Source of the DNA: Zygnema cylindricum | Lineage: Eukaryota > Streptophyta > Zygnematophyceae > Zygnematales > Zygnemataceae | Assembly (NCBI GenBank): GCA_037447655.1 | Contig: JBBHKE010002722.1 | Location: 62,001 to 126,000, forward strand | Direction of reading: 5' to 3' | DNA: 64,000 bases | Part shown: positions 33,365 to 44,700 of the stretch, piece by piece | Layout: each line of letters starts with the position of its first letter | Numbering within the stretch: position 1 is the stretch's first letter | Program-made: the position numbers and the translations under genes | The notes under the pieces: generated by a model | What the model was told of the DNA's origin: nothing | Seen by the model: the letters and a program-made list of their open reading frames with translations, nothing else | The model's database searches: none

Positions 33365-34262
33365 TTAGGATATTTTTCCTAGTAATACTTACCTTAATTA
33401 GTGTTACAATAGCAAAAGGTACACTAGAGTGTATTGTACTTAATGCAGGTTTTTCGGAGTAGCGCCGACAGTCAAGCATACGTGTCAAAAAGTTGACGAT
33501 GCGATTCACATGATCGGACGAACGGAATCTGTCCCGAGTATTTCGGAAACATATGATACAGATCGGCGGTACCATCGTCAATCGAATCTGTTCCAACGGA
33601 CGCGATTCACCTGGGACCACAAGCGTGATTCGCGTGGGACCACAAGTGACGAAGCACTCTGCTTCGTACTACACGACCACATTCGACTGGACTTTAGCTG
33701 TCACCGCTAACTAAGCATTTGGAACTTTTTGTGTACGGTTCAATTTCTGTAAATATTTGAATAACATTAGTTTGTCGTTTAGTGTGATATACAATAGTGT
33801 TATATTAATCAGGTTTTTAGAAAATAGTAATTAGGGTTTTTGAGGCACAGTGACGTATGGGTAGGATGCTTTGTGGTTACTCAGGATAATAACCGTAGTA
33901 ACGGTTACCCAAATTAGTGTAGATCAATAGATACACACTGTCAGTTTATCAATTAGGACATAGCCAATTTTGTAGTATCCAGTTTTGGGAATATGATTTT
34001 CTAATGGCAGTTTTTGGGAAACTTCTTGATATCATATCTTATGGTTTACTAAGTCATTTGGGCTACAATTTTGGGAATTGTTAGTTCACTGTATTTTGTA
34101 ACACTCTATCAAATTTGAAACTTATTGGGGTTCTGAGTCATATTTTGTGTCAGTTCAAAGTTGGCTGTTGAGTTTGTATTTTGATAGTTTCTGCTGTTTT
34201 TTCATGTCTACTTCTACTACTACTGCTGGTTCTCAGCCTGCAACGGTGGTTGTAAAACAACA
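33318..34262 (+). repeat. 5' LTR of Copia-2, including the gag start
   Basis: Pairs with 38,376-39,437. It ends GTAAAACAACA at 34,262, 59 bases after the gag ATG at 34,204. Both LTRs share the block 'ggataataaccgtagtaac' and the gag-start codons. Confidence 0.88.
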
Positions 34263-35010
34263 GGTTATGGGCCTTTTGTCAAGAATTCCTATCTTCAATG
34301 GCCAAAAGTATGCGTACTGGGCGGCGATGGTTGAATCGTCGTTTGAAACTGCTGACTTATTGGGGGTCTTGGATGGCTCCCTTGATGAAACAGATCCAAC
34401 TTGGGCAAAAAAGAATTCAATGGCAAAAAATAATCTGATTCTTAGTATTTCACAAAATTTGGTAATGTCTCGAATGAAAATGAAGAAGGCGAGGGAGATT
34501 TGGACATCCCTCAAATCCGCTTTTGAGAAAGCGAATGTTCGGAGGAGCTCTTGGTGGATGGAAAAATTTGGGGATACAAATACACAGGGGAACAATGGTT
34601 GAGTATTGTGACAATTTTTGAGCGCTCATTGATGCTCACTCTTTTGTTGGGGAGTCATTTCCAGAGTTTCAACAGGCAGCTTTGCTTATTAGAGGTCTCC
34701 CTAGAAGCATGAAGGGTGTGTCTGTTCAATTAAAAAGTCATGACAAAGCTAGCTGGTCATTTGAGTTAGCGTATAATCTTATATTGGAGGAAGAAACAAA
34801 CACTAAAATCCTTGAGGTAGAAAGAAAGGTTGAAGCATTTGCAAAAGACTTTGAGAAAAGAAACCAGTTTAATTAGAATAGGAATCAGTTTAGCCAGAAT
34901 CAAAATCAGTTTAATCATAGGCATAATAGGCCATCTACTACTACTTTCTTCTATTGTTCTGAGAAGGGTCATGGATACAAGTACTGTTCTAAATTGAAGA
35001 AGGCTAATGA
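34204..35010 (+). pseudogene. Copia-2 gag
   Basis: MSTSTTTAGSQPATVVV begins in the LTR; VMGLLSRIPIF crosses the primer-binding site; then YWAAMVESSFETADLLGVLD and KMKKAREIWTSLKSAFEKAN, the usual UBN2-type capsid fold of Copia. A frameshift at about 34,600 is followed by AALLIRGLPRSMKGV and a zinc knuckle FFYCSEKGHGYKYC near 34,950. Gag would form the particle. Confidence 0.82.
34263..34273 (+). other. Copia-2 primer-binding site (half tRNA-iMet type)
   Basis: GGTTATGGGCC follows the LTR end directly and is the reverse complement of GGCCCATAACC in the anticodon region of the plant initiator tRNA-Met. It is also read as codons for Val-Met-Gly within gag. Confidence 0.75.
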
Positions 35011-35164
35011 GACAGGTTTATACAGGCCAGGTTGGCAATAGAGCCAGTATCACAGAGGTTTTTTTGGAAATCCTTCCCGTGGAAATGCTCTTTTTTCAGC
35101 TTCTGCAACTGATGCAGATGAGTCTCTCATCTTCAATGAGCAAGAGGAGGCGGATTTATTTGCT

Positions 35165-36800
35165 ATGGCGGCTTCCATGGAGGGTCCAAAGGATGCAGGA
35201 TGGATCATGGACACGGGAGCGTTTGCCCACATGTGTCGGAACAAGGCGGCTTTTACGAATCTGCAGCAAACATCTCCAAAGTGTATCTATTATGCTTGCG
35301 GCATGAGTGTTCAAACCTCAGCTCAGGGTGATGTATCATTGATGGTAGGTGTGGGGGGAAAGTCGGTAGAGAGAACCCTTCAGAATGTTTTGTATGTTCC
35401 ATATTTTAAGAAAAATCTTTTTTCTACATCATTAGTGGAGAGCAAAGGCTTTGAAGTTGTTTTGAAAGGAGGGAGACAGGTTGTTAGCAAGAAAGGGAAA
35501 GTTGCAGTAACAGGAACTAGAGATCCTAGCAAAATGTATCGGATGGACATGGCTGAATATAAAGGAAATGATGCTCTCTACTCCAGTGTCGAATCTAATA
35601 ATGAGTTGTGGCATAAGAGATTAGGACACATGAATTATGATAGTCTAAAGAAAATGGTGAACTCGGGAAAAGTTGATGGAGTTTCTCTCACATCTCATCC
35701 TATAAAAACTTGTGATGGTTGTTCACTTGGCAAGATTCACAAATTGCCATTTCCACAGGAAACAGACCATAGATCGGAAAAAGTTCTGCAGCTTATCCAT
35801 TCTGATGTTCTCGGTCCGTCACAAGTGGCTTCGGCTGGAGGTGTCCACTATATGGTCACATTCACAGATGACTACTCGAGGTACACCAAAGTTTACTTCA
35901 TGCAACATAAAAGTGAAGTGTTTACTCACTTCAAACACTACAAAGCGTGGGCGGAAAAGCTTCATGGGGTTCCAATATTGGTGCTAAGATCGGACAACAG
36001 GGGAGAATACACATCGAAGGAATTCGAAGAATTTCTCCTTCAAGAAGGTATCAGTCACAACCTTACAGTTCCATATACACCGGAACAAAATGGTGTTTCT
36101 GAGAGATTAAATAGGACATTAACAAAGAGTGCTTGGTCCATGCTTGCAGATAAAGGGCTATATTTGAAATTCTTGGCTGAAGCGCTTAATTGTCCTGTTT
36201 ATATTAAAAATAGAATTGCTTCTAGGTCTGTTACCACCACACCTTATGAGCTTTGGACAGGGGAAAAATCTGATGTTAGTCACTTTAAGATCTTTGGTAG
36301 CAAGAGTTTTATTTTAGATACTTCACATTTTAGATGGAAAATGGAGCATAAAGGCTTACCTGGGATTTTCATGGTGTATGATGATAATGCGAAATGATAT
36401 AGAGTTTTTGTACTTGAGAAACAAAAAGTGATTGTTTCTAGAAATATCCAGATTAAAGATGAACAAGATTCGGTGGACCTGTTTAAAGTGCCAGATCAAT
36501 TGGCAAAAGAAAAGCAAGAATATGTCATTTTTCACCATACGCAGCGAGTTTACTTTCCACCGGCAAGTGGGACACCACTTCCTTCAGTTCCTCTAGTGCC
36601 TTTAGAGGATGCTTCACCAAGAGCTACACCTCAGTGGAAGGAACTACTACACATTCTGTACTAGATGAAGTTACGGTTCAAACTAAACAGAGAAATCAGA
36701 GGTTGTCGACAATCTCAGCCTTAGAATTTCCGGGGGAAAAGAGATCTAGCAGCCGTTTGCAAGCTAGCTCTCACTTTGTTTTTTCTGCAGCTACAAAGGA
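35165..36800 (+). pseudogene. Copia-2 protease and integrase
   Basis: 410 open residues. WIMDTGAFAHMC is the protease active site; ELWHKRLGHMNYDSLKKMV and CDGCSLGK are the pre-integrase zinc motif; LIHSDVLGPSQV, VTFTDDYSRYTKVYF, LRSDNRGEYTSKEFEEFL and TPEQNGVSERLNRTL carry the D, D and E residues of the integrase core. After a stop at 36,395, the linker continues with a Ser/Pro-rich stretch to about 36,800. Confidence 0.9.
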
Positions 36801-36829
36801 GCCTCTAACGATCTAGGAGGCCTTCTAAT

Positions 36830-37660
36830 CACCTGAGAGAAATCAGTGGATCGAGGCAACAAACGATGAAATGAAGTCCATTATGGAGGCACAGACATGG
36901 GAGCTTGTGGATCTTCCTCCGGGCATGAAAGCCATCGGTAGCAAATGGGTATTCAAGGTGAAGCTGAACCTAGACAACACCATCAAAAGGTATAAGGCCA
37001 GACTAGTGGCCAAGGGATATAATCAAAAAAAAGGTATTGACTTTGAGGAAACCTTCTCCCTAGTTGTTAGATTTCCCACTGTCAAAATTTTGCTAAGTCT
37101 AGCGGCTATAGAGAATATGGAAATACATCAGATGGATGTTAAAACTGCTTTCTTGCATGGAGAGTTAGAAGAAACAATTTATATGTAACAACCTGAAATG
37201 ATGTTGAAGAGGGAAAGGAAGAATTAGTGTGTAAATTGATGAAATCTTTATATGGGCTAAAACAAGCCCTGCGTCAGTGGAATCTGAAGTTAGATGAGTT
37301 TTTGACTGGGCTAGGTTTTAAGAGAATTAGCTCAGATCATTCTGTATATGTTCTACAAGGTGAGGATGGGGTAATTTACATTGTTGTATATGTGGATGAG
37401 ATATTATTAATAAGTAAGTCAATGGATGAAATAAACCGCATTAAAGCAACTTAAAGGTCTAGGTTCGAGATGAAGGACCTCGGTGAGGCCAAATACATCT
37501 TAGGAATACAGGTAGAAAGAGACAGAAACAAAAGGTTGATTATGCTGACTCAGAAAGAAGTAATTCGTAACATGCTGGAAAGATTTGAAATGAGAGATGT
37601 AAAAGGATCCGTACTCCTATGGAATTCAGGCAAAAATTGGAAGGAATTGATACAGAGTCA
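36830..37660 (+). pseudogene. Copia-2 reverse transcriptase
   Basis: WELVDLPPGMKAIGSKWVFK, VAKGYNQKKGIDFEETFS and MDVKTAFLHGELEETIYM, then a stop (37,186), LMKSLYGLKQALRQWNLKLD and YIVVYVDEILLISKS. The YVDD box reads YVDE, so the second catalytic Asp is Glu. Stops at 37,186 and 37,452 also break it. Confidence 0.88.
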
Positions 37661-37729
37661 GGCATAATGGTTGGTGGGAGTCTAAAGACAAGGGAGGAAG
37701 AGTTTATGGCTCAAAGCCATATAGACAGG

Positions 37730-38352
37730 TAGTCGGAAGTCTTATATATTTTATGAATTGTACGAGACCCGACATTGCAGCAGCTGTGGGAGTCTTGAGT
37801 AGAAGTCGAATCCTAAAAGGGCAGATTGGGAAGCAGCGAAAAGGGTGTTGAGATATCTTGCAGGAACTCGAAAGCTCAAGCTTGTACTCGGAGGAGGAGA
37901 GGTGAAAATACAGACGTGGAGCGATGCCAGCTATGGGGACATGCCAAGCCGAAAATCTACAACTAGTTTTGTACTTAAGATTGGAGATGGAACTTGCTGC
38001 TGGAGCTGCTGCTCAATCCACAATGGAGTCTGAATATATGGCTGCAGCTTCGACCCTCAAGGAGCTCCTATGGGTCAAGTTTATTCTACAGGAACTTGGG
38101 TACATGCAAACATGTCCTCAGTCTATTTGGTGTGACAACCAGGCAGCCATTGCCATTACCTCTAACCCTAGCCATCATTTTAAAAGTAAACACCTGGATG
38201 TTAGACTTCACTTTGTCAAGGAAAAAGTACTTGCAAAAGTCATTAAGTTGTGTTATTTACTGGATGAGAAGATGGTGGCTGACATGTTAACAAAAGCCCT
38301 TCCTGCTCCTAAGTTGCAGTTTTGCAAAGAAGTTGTTGGACTAAGTGAGTAA
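37730..38352 (+). pseudogene. Copia-2 RNase H
   Basis: IYFMNCTRPDIAAAVGVLSR, then AKRVLRYLAGTRKLKLVLGG, TWSDASYGDMPSRKSTTSF, a frame change, ESEYMAAASTLKELLWVKFI, IWCDNQAAIAITSNP and ADMLTKALPAPKLQFC. Normal Copia ending, two frames. Confidence 0.85.
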
Positions 38353-38375
38353 CCGAGTCTAAAGATTTGGGGGAG
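38353..38375 (+). other. Copia-2 polypurine tract
   Basis: AAAGATTTGGGGGAG directly precedes the 3' LTR start TGTTGAGATTTG at 38,376. Confidence 0.75.
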
Positions 38376-39437
38376 TGTTGAGATTTGAAATCTTTAGTTA
38401 GTAAATAGAGTAGACCTAGAATAGTTTCTAAAAAGTGGTATACAAGACTTACCTTTATTAGTGTTACAGTAGGCAAAATACAATAGGGTGTATTGTACCT
38501 TTGCAGGTTTTACGGAGTGACCACGACACGCGTCACGCAGCACACAATTGGAATCGCCAGATCAGACGGACGGAATCTGATCCGGATATCTCGAAAAATA
38601 TATGGTACAGCTATTTTTGGAGTCATACAAATATTTTGGAATTATATGTTACAGAATATTTTTATGATCATTAAATAGAAACGTTCGAATATTTTGGAAG
38701 TGAATTATGATCATTGATTTTGAGAGACGTCGACGGACGCGATTCACGTGGGACCGCAAGTGATGAGGCGTGATTTACGTGGGACCACAAGTGACGAAAC
38801 ACTCAAGTGATTCGTACTACACGACCAAATTCGGCTGGACTTTAGCGGCTACCATTGACTAAGCATTTGGAACGTTTTGTGTACGGTTAGAACGTTTTGT
38901 GTACGGTTCAATGTTTGTAAATATTTGAATAACATTAGTTTGTGGTTTAGTGTGATAAAAAATATTGTTCCATTAATCAGGTTTTTAGAAATTAGTAATT
39001 AGGGTTTTTGAGGTACAGTGACGTACGGGTAGGATGCTTTGTCGTTAGTCAGGATAATAACCGTAGTAACGGTTACCCGAATTAGTGTAGATCAGTAGAT
39101 ACACACTGTGAGTATATAAATTAGGACTTAGCCAATTTTGTAGTATCCAGTTTTGGGAATATGATTTTCTAAGGGCAGTTTTTGGGAAACGGCCAGACAT
39201 CATATCTTATGGTTTACTTGGTCATTTGAGCTGAAATTTTGAGAATTGTCATTTTACTGTATTTTGTATCACTGTATCAAATTTGAGACATATTGGGGTT
39301 CTGAGTCATAATTTGTGTCAGTTCAAAGTTGGCTGTTGAGTAGGTACTTTGATAGTTTATGATGTTTTTCATGTCTACTTCTACTACTACTGCTGGTTTG
39401 CTGGTTCTCCGCCTGCAACGGTGGTTGTAGAACAACA
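38376..39437 (+). repeat. 3' LTR of Copia-2
   Basis: 1,062 bp, longer than the 5' copy through small insertions, including a tandem AACGTTTTGTGTACGGTT at 38,870-38,905. It repeats the gag-start codons (MSTSTTTAG) and ends CAACA at 39,437 before GTTTT. Confidence 0.88.
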
Positions 39438-39442
39438 GTTTT

Positions 39443-40735
39443 GTGGCTGGGGACACTCCTATTCTTGCGGCCGTGGTTCCTCGTGTTTCAGATGGTGAGC
39501 TCGCCTTCCAACGGTCCCTTTGGATGCATCACGTTCTCTTAATCCGTCGGCTATCGAGGACATGCCGATGTTTTCCACTCTTGTTACGACATCAGTTGCG
39601 CGTGTTCAATAATCCATTTCTGATCGGGTTGTTGCCGCTATTATATCCCAGCTTCTCGAGGCGCTTCCTTCCAATTCTTCGCGTGCACGCTTCCTGTCTT
39701 GTGGCGGACTTGGCTCTGGAGCTTGGCTATTGGCTGCCCCTATCTTATCCACTCTTCGTTTCACCCCGGCTCAGTTCACGACGACCCTTAGGTTCCGGCT
39801 TGGCCTCCCTCACCCACCTTTGCTTGGCTCACTTGTTTGCTCCTGTGGCCACGTTCTCGAGCCCGACGGGGTTGATTTGCTTCGTTGCTCCCATGGGGGC
39901 GAGTTAATTCAGGCGCACGACACGATTCGAGACACCATCGCTACTATCGCTTCTGAGGGGGATTTTCTGTTTGCCGGGAGGTCTCTCACATTATTCCTTC
40001 GCGTCGGATCGATCTTGTATTACTTGATGGTGTGCGTCGTACATTTGGTGACATTGTTGTGGCGAACCCTACCTCAACTACAGTCGTCAACCAATCGTCT
40101 CGGCATGTGGGAGTGGCCGCCCGTGACGCGGCTAAAAGGAAGGAGCGTGATTATGCCCATCACGATGCTATGGATGGCTTCATTCCGATGGCGGTCGAGA
40201 TATTTGGTTGTTTGGTTGTGGCTTTGGATGAGTTTTTCCGTACTTGTGGTCGGCGCTCGTTCGAGAGGCGGGGACATGGGAGCCCTTCTGTTTCATTCTT
40301 TACTTCTTTTTTTTCGTCAACGTTTTTCCTTTGCCCTACAACGGGTGTTGGCTTCTATATTACTTCGATCGTCTATTACCGTTATGGATCGACGGCGTGT
40401 TCCGGAACTTCCTCCTCGTGCTCCTCTGGGATTCGGGGACTTACGTGGCTGCTTTCTGTAGCTTTTTAGTTATGTTGGGGATTTTTTTTTATACGTGTTA
40501 GTTTTTTCCTTTGATGTTTCGTTTGCTGGGTTTTGCTTTTTTGGGTGTTTTCGATTTCCCTGCCATCCTTTCGTATTTTCATCGTTTTTGCCTTGATTTT
40601 TCTTTATGTTTATTCCCTCGTCATGTGGTTTTTTCAGTTTTAGCAATGCTACTTCCTTTTGTTCCTATGGACTCAGATGGTTTACCATCGCGCTTTTTAA
40701 TAAAATCGCCCCCCACCTAGATAAGCTTCTTTGGA
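39443..40735 (+). pseudogene. Non-LTR retrotransposon 3' part: zinc finger, PD-(D/E)XK-like endonuclease, 3' UTR
   Basis: Continues the RT of 32.2-33.3 kb. VAGDTPILAAVVPRVSDGEL and a frameshifted connector lead to WLLAAPILSTLRFTPAQFTT and FRLGLPHPPLLGSLVCSCGH. A zinc-finger-like segment follows: CSCG-x8-GVDLLRCSHGGELIQAHD. After a frame change (40,010-40,469): RIDLVLLDGVRRTFGDIVVANP, then RDAAKRKERDYA, DGFIPMAVEIFGCL; this RxxD...(D)IVVANP arrangement fits a restriction-like PD-(D/E)XK endonuclease that nicks the target. About 270 bp of 3' non-coding sequence follows. At least two frameshifts. Confidence 0.75.
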
Positions 40736-41780
40736 TATGCGATTTCTGTGGGGGAATGGTGCCCACAAAATTTCATTAGTTCGTGCGTACTTTCCGATTT
40801 GAACAACCATGGACGTGAGGTTTCATTATTATACTATATACAGTGTAAGATACTAAGTGATAGACTAATAAATACATATTGAAAAACATTATGCATAGTA
40901 CAAAACATATCAGCATTGTCTTTTTGTCGTTTATTAAATTATGTGTAGGTTCTTTATACTATGTATATGTATTTTATACTTTGTATTAAAGACATATCGA
41001 ACTTGTTTTATATTTCTATGAAAGAGATAAATTAAACATAATTAAGAATAATTAAATGTTTACTGTTTACTAACATAATTTTATTTCTTCAACTCTTTTA
41101 CATCATGATTTTCATCAGAGCTCTTTTTTCTTTTATCATCTTTCACAAAAGATTTAACGAATAGACAATTTGATAAATGCACACCATTTAAAACATAAGA
41201 CAAAAAAGACAAAATGTTACAGAATAAAAAACATTTAAAAGAGAAACAAAGAAAAAAAAAGAAAAACCAGAATCTTGCTGCGAAAGAATTACAACCAGAT
41301 AATGAAAAAGGTAAAAAGAAAAAGATAATATATTTTTTTCTTCCTTGAGGCAAAAAAAGTCAAATTTTCCACATTTAAAAAAAAAACCAATTTTACATCC
41401 TCTTTTCCTCCTCTCTTTAATCTCTCCTAAAACCCCCTAAAAAAAAAAACCCTAGTTATCAAAATATTTACAAATACTCCTTATTTCAACTCTTGGCAAA
41501 CTACAAAAAAATGTACAATTTCTCTCCCTCTCTCCCCTCTCTCCCTCTCCCTCTTTTACTCTGTTTCCCTCCCCCCCCTCTCTCTCTCTCTCGCTCTCCC
41601 TCTCTTTTTTTTTTCTACTCGGAAAACATGTGTTTTTTCACGCCACATTTTCATAAAACAAAAGTACTAGGTCAAATTTTCGCTTGACCAGTTTTTTATC
41701 GCATCTTTAAAACTTCGCCCAATTTTTTTTCCCTTTCTTTTTTCTTTCCCTTTCTTTTTTTTTTGTTTTTTTTTTTTAAT
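40736..41780. other. A/T-rich region downstream of the host gene
   Basis: No protein gene. Poly-A and poly-T runs and a CT-rich tract (41,520-41,610) occur. It includes the 3' UTR of the minus-strand gene ending at 41,781; no polyadenylation site can be fixed. Confidence 0.45.
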
Positions 41781-44700
41781 TTAAACGGCATTTTTAGGGT
41801 CTTTTCCAAACCCCATAAGGACGTGAGTGACAAACATATTTGTTCGGCGAATCGGGCGAGTCCATCCGTTTAATTCTTTTGAATTCCATCTAAAAAATAT
41901 AAAAATAAAAAACAACAAACAAGCAAAGAAACAAATGAGGGATTTAGAATTGGATGAGTGTTTAATTCTTTTGGATTCAATCTTAAAAAAAGAAGAAAAA
42001 AAAAAGGAGAAATTTTGAGTCGGATAAGAACGTTGGTTTTTTTGAAGTCAATCTGAAAAAAAAAATAAACAAATAAGTAAATAAATGGATGAATGATGAA
42101 GATAAAATGACATTATTTTCTGAATCAGACGAATCTATCCTTTAAGTTCTTTTGAATTCCATTTGAACACAATAAAAATACAATTTATTGAATAAGTAGA
42201 CTGTTAAAAAAGATGGAGAGAAAAAAAAAGAAGAAAAAAAAGAGAGAAAAAACTAACCTGTCTTCGTGATGAGTCACTTTTCCATCCTTCACCTGAAACA
42301 CGAAAAAAGAAAAGAAAAGAAAAAAGAAAAAAGAAAAAAAAAGAAGAGAAAATATGGAAAGTGAAGAAATACTAGTTCACAATGTTAAGAAATTTAAAAA
42401 TAAATGAAAACAGAAAAAACAGTGAAAAGACAAAAAAAACTAACAAAAAAAAAACAATAATGATAAACCCTAATAATAATAATAACAATAATAATAATAA
42501 CAACAACAACAATAGCAATATTAACAAATGAAATAATAAATAATAATAACAACAATAATAATATTTTTACCAACAATATGAATAAAACAGAAGACATAAT
42601 ATTGCTAAGAAAAAAAACATCTATCTCCCTCTTCTTTTTTCCCTCTTTTCCTCTTTAACATTTTTTTAAAACTAACAATTTCATTCTAATTTTTATAAAA
42701 GATAAAGTACCTATGTAACGATCCATTTTATGTAATAATTTATTTTTTTAGTGTAAAATAAAATATTTCATTAATTATTTTAAATACCTGTAATAAAATA
42801 GTGGTATCAGTGTCGAAAGCTCGTCCCATTATCTCATAATGTTGTTTATTTGATATAACAATCTGAAAAAATAAAGTACGGAAAAAAAATGGGATCAGGA
42901 TGAATAACTGGAAGAAAAAAAAACCGAGAGAAAGAGGAAGAGAGGGAGAGGGGGAGAGTGGGGAGAGGGGGAGAGTGAGAAAAGAGAGGGGGGGGGGGGA
43001 GAGGGGGAGAGGGGGAGAGGCGGAGGGAGGGAGGGAGGGGGGGGGGGAGGGGGAGAGGGGGGGGGGGAGGGGGAGAGGGGGGGGAGGGGAGAGGGGGGGG
43101 GAGGGGGAGAGGGGGGGGAAGGGGAAGAGGGAGAGGGAGAGGGAGAGGGAGAGGGAGAGGGAGAGGGAGAGGGAGAGGGAGGGGGAGAGGGAGAGGGAGA
43201 GGGAGAGGGAGAGGGAGAGGGAGGGAGAGGGAGAGGGAGAGATACCTGTCCTGTACCAGGAGAAGATTCCATCTCCTCGATCGAATATTCCACTATTTTT
43301 GCCACAGTGAAGAGCTGCCCGAAAAAAATAAAAAATCATAATTATTAAAAAAATAATAATAAACAAATAAATAAGTATCTTTGATATGCATGTTGAAAAA
43401 AAAAGGGGGTTGGAGGGAGGGAAATCTTTGACATTGAGAGGAAAGTTAAATAAAAAACATCACAGGAAAAAAGAAAGGAAAAGAGAAAACGAACGATAGA
43501 GAAAGGGGGGAGAGGGAAGGAGGAAGGGAGGAAGGTAGGGGAGGGGAAGAGGGAGAGAGGGGGAGAGGGAGAGGCATTACCTTGGCCAGAGAATAAAAAG
43601 CAGATTTTATTTGAGGGACTCTGTACCCCATTTAAAAAAAAAAAAAAAAAACAGGGGGGTGGGGGGGGGGGGGGGGAGGGAAGGGAGAGAAAAAAATAGA
43701 CTTTTAAAGGTTTTCTTTTTTAAAAATTATTATTGATAATTATTATAATTTCCAATCACCACTCCCCCGTTAATAAAAATAAAATAGCATAACCGACAAA
43801 TTAAGTAAAATAAAATAAAGTGAAAAAAATAATAGACAGAGAAAAAAAAAAACAAAAATTGAATAAAATAAACTCAATTAGATATAAATAAAATAAAACA
43901 AAATAAATTAAAATAAAACATACAAATAAACGAACTAACAAATACAAACACAAACAAACAAATAATTAAACGAAATTAAATAAAATTAAATTAAATAAAC
44001 TTACCCCTGGGCCCTCATAATGGGGTCCTCAAAAACTGCATTGTTGGCGTAAATTTCAAAATCTGCCGATTTTGGAGAACCCGCATACCTGCCCGAACAA
44101 AAAAAAAAAAAAAGTGAAAAATGAATGATAAATAAATAATAAAATGACCTAAAAAGATAATAATGATAATAATAAAAATAAACAAAAACAAAATTAATAA
44201 CTAAAAAATAATCACCTTAAAAAAAACAAAAATGATAGCAATAATGATAAAAATAAAAGTCAAAAAAAATAAAAAAAAAATAATAATCACCTAAAATGAC
44301 AATAATGATAATAAAAATTATCAAAAAAAACTCACAGTTTGAGAATATGGGGCCAGACGTTTTTTGAGAGAGGGCCCAAAGGGGTATTTTTTCCGGGACC
44401 TGTCAGAGGAGAAAAGGGGGGAGAGGGGCGGGGGGGGAGAGGAAGGGAGAGAGCAGAGGAAGGGTAGAGGGCGGGAAAGGGGAGAGGGAGGGAGAGGGGA
44501 GAAGGAGGGAAAAGGGGGGAGGGAGAGGAGGGGGAGGAGAGGGAGGTGGAGAAGAGGGAGGGGGAGGAGAGGGACAGGGGAAGGGAGAGAGAAATATATC
44601 AAAAGTCAGAAACATGTCAAGATGCACAAAAATGATTGATTACATAAAAGGGAAAGAAAGGACAGAGGGAGGGAAAGAGGGAGGGAAACAGGGAGGGAGA

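Larger units (their letters stand above)
33318..39437 (+). mobile_element. Copia-2, Ty1/Copia retrotransposon nested in the non-LTR element
   Basis: Flanked by a perfect GTTTT duplication (33,313-33,317 and 39,438-39,442); excision restores the LINE reading frame. LTRs are 33,318-34,262 and 38,376-39,437, starting TGTTG and ending CAACA. Complete domain set: gag, zinc knuckle, protease, integrase, RT, RNase H. Stops and a changed catalytic residue show decay, but it is the most complete Copia here. Confidence 0.93.

Noticed and set aside
42740-43366. Long open frames of Ser/Pro/Leu or Arg/Glu/Gly residues in both strands
   Set aside because: They are translations of polypurine/polypyrimidine repeats. 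The only coding signal there is the short exon at 43,246-43,314 and the one at 42,788-42,862.
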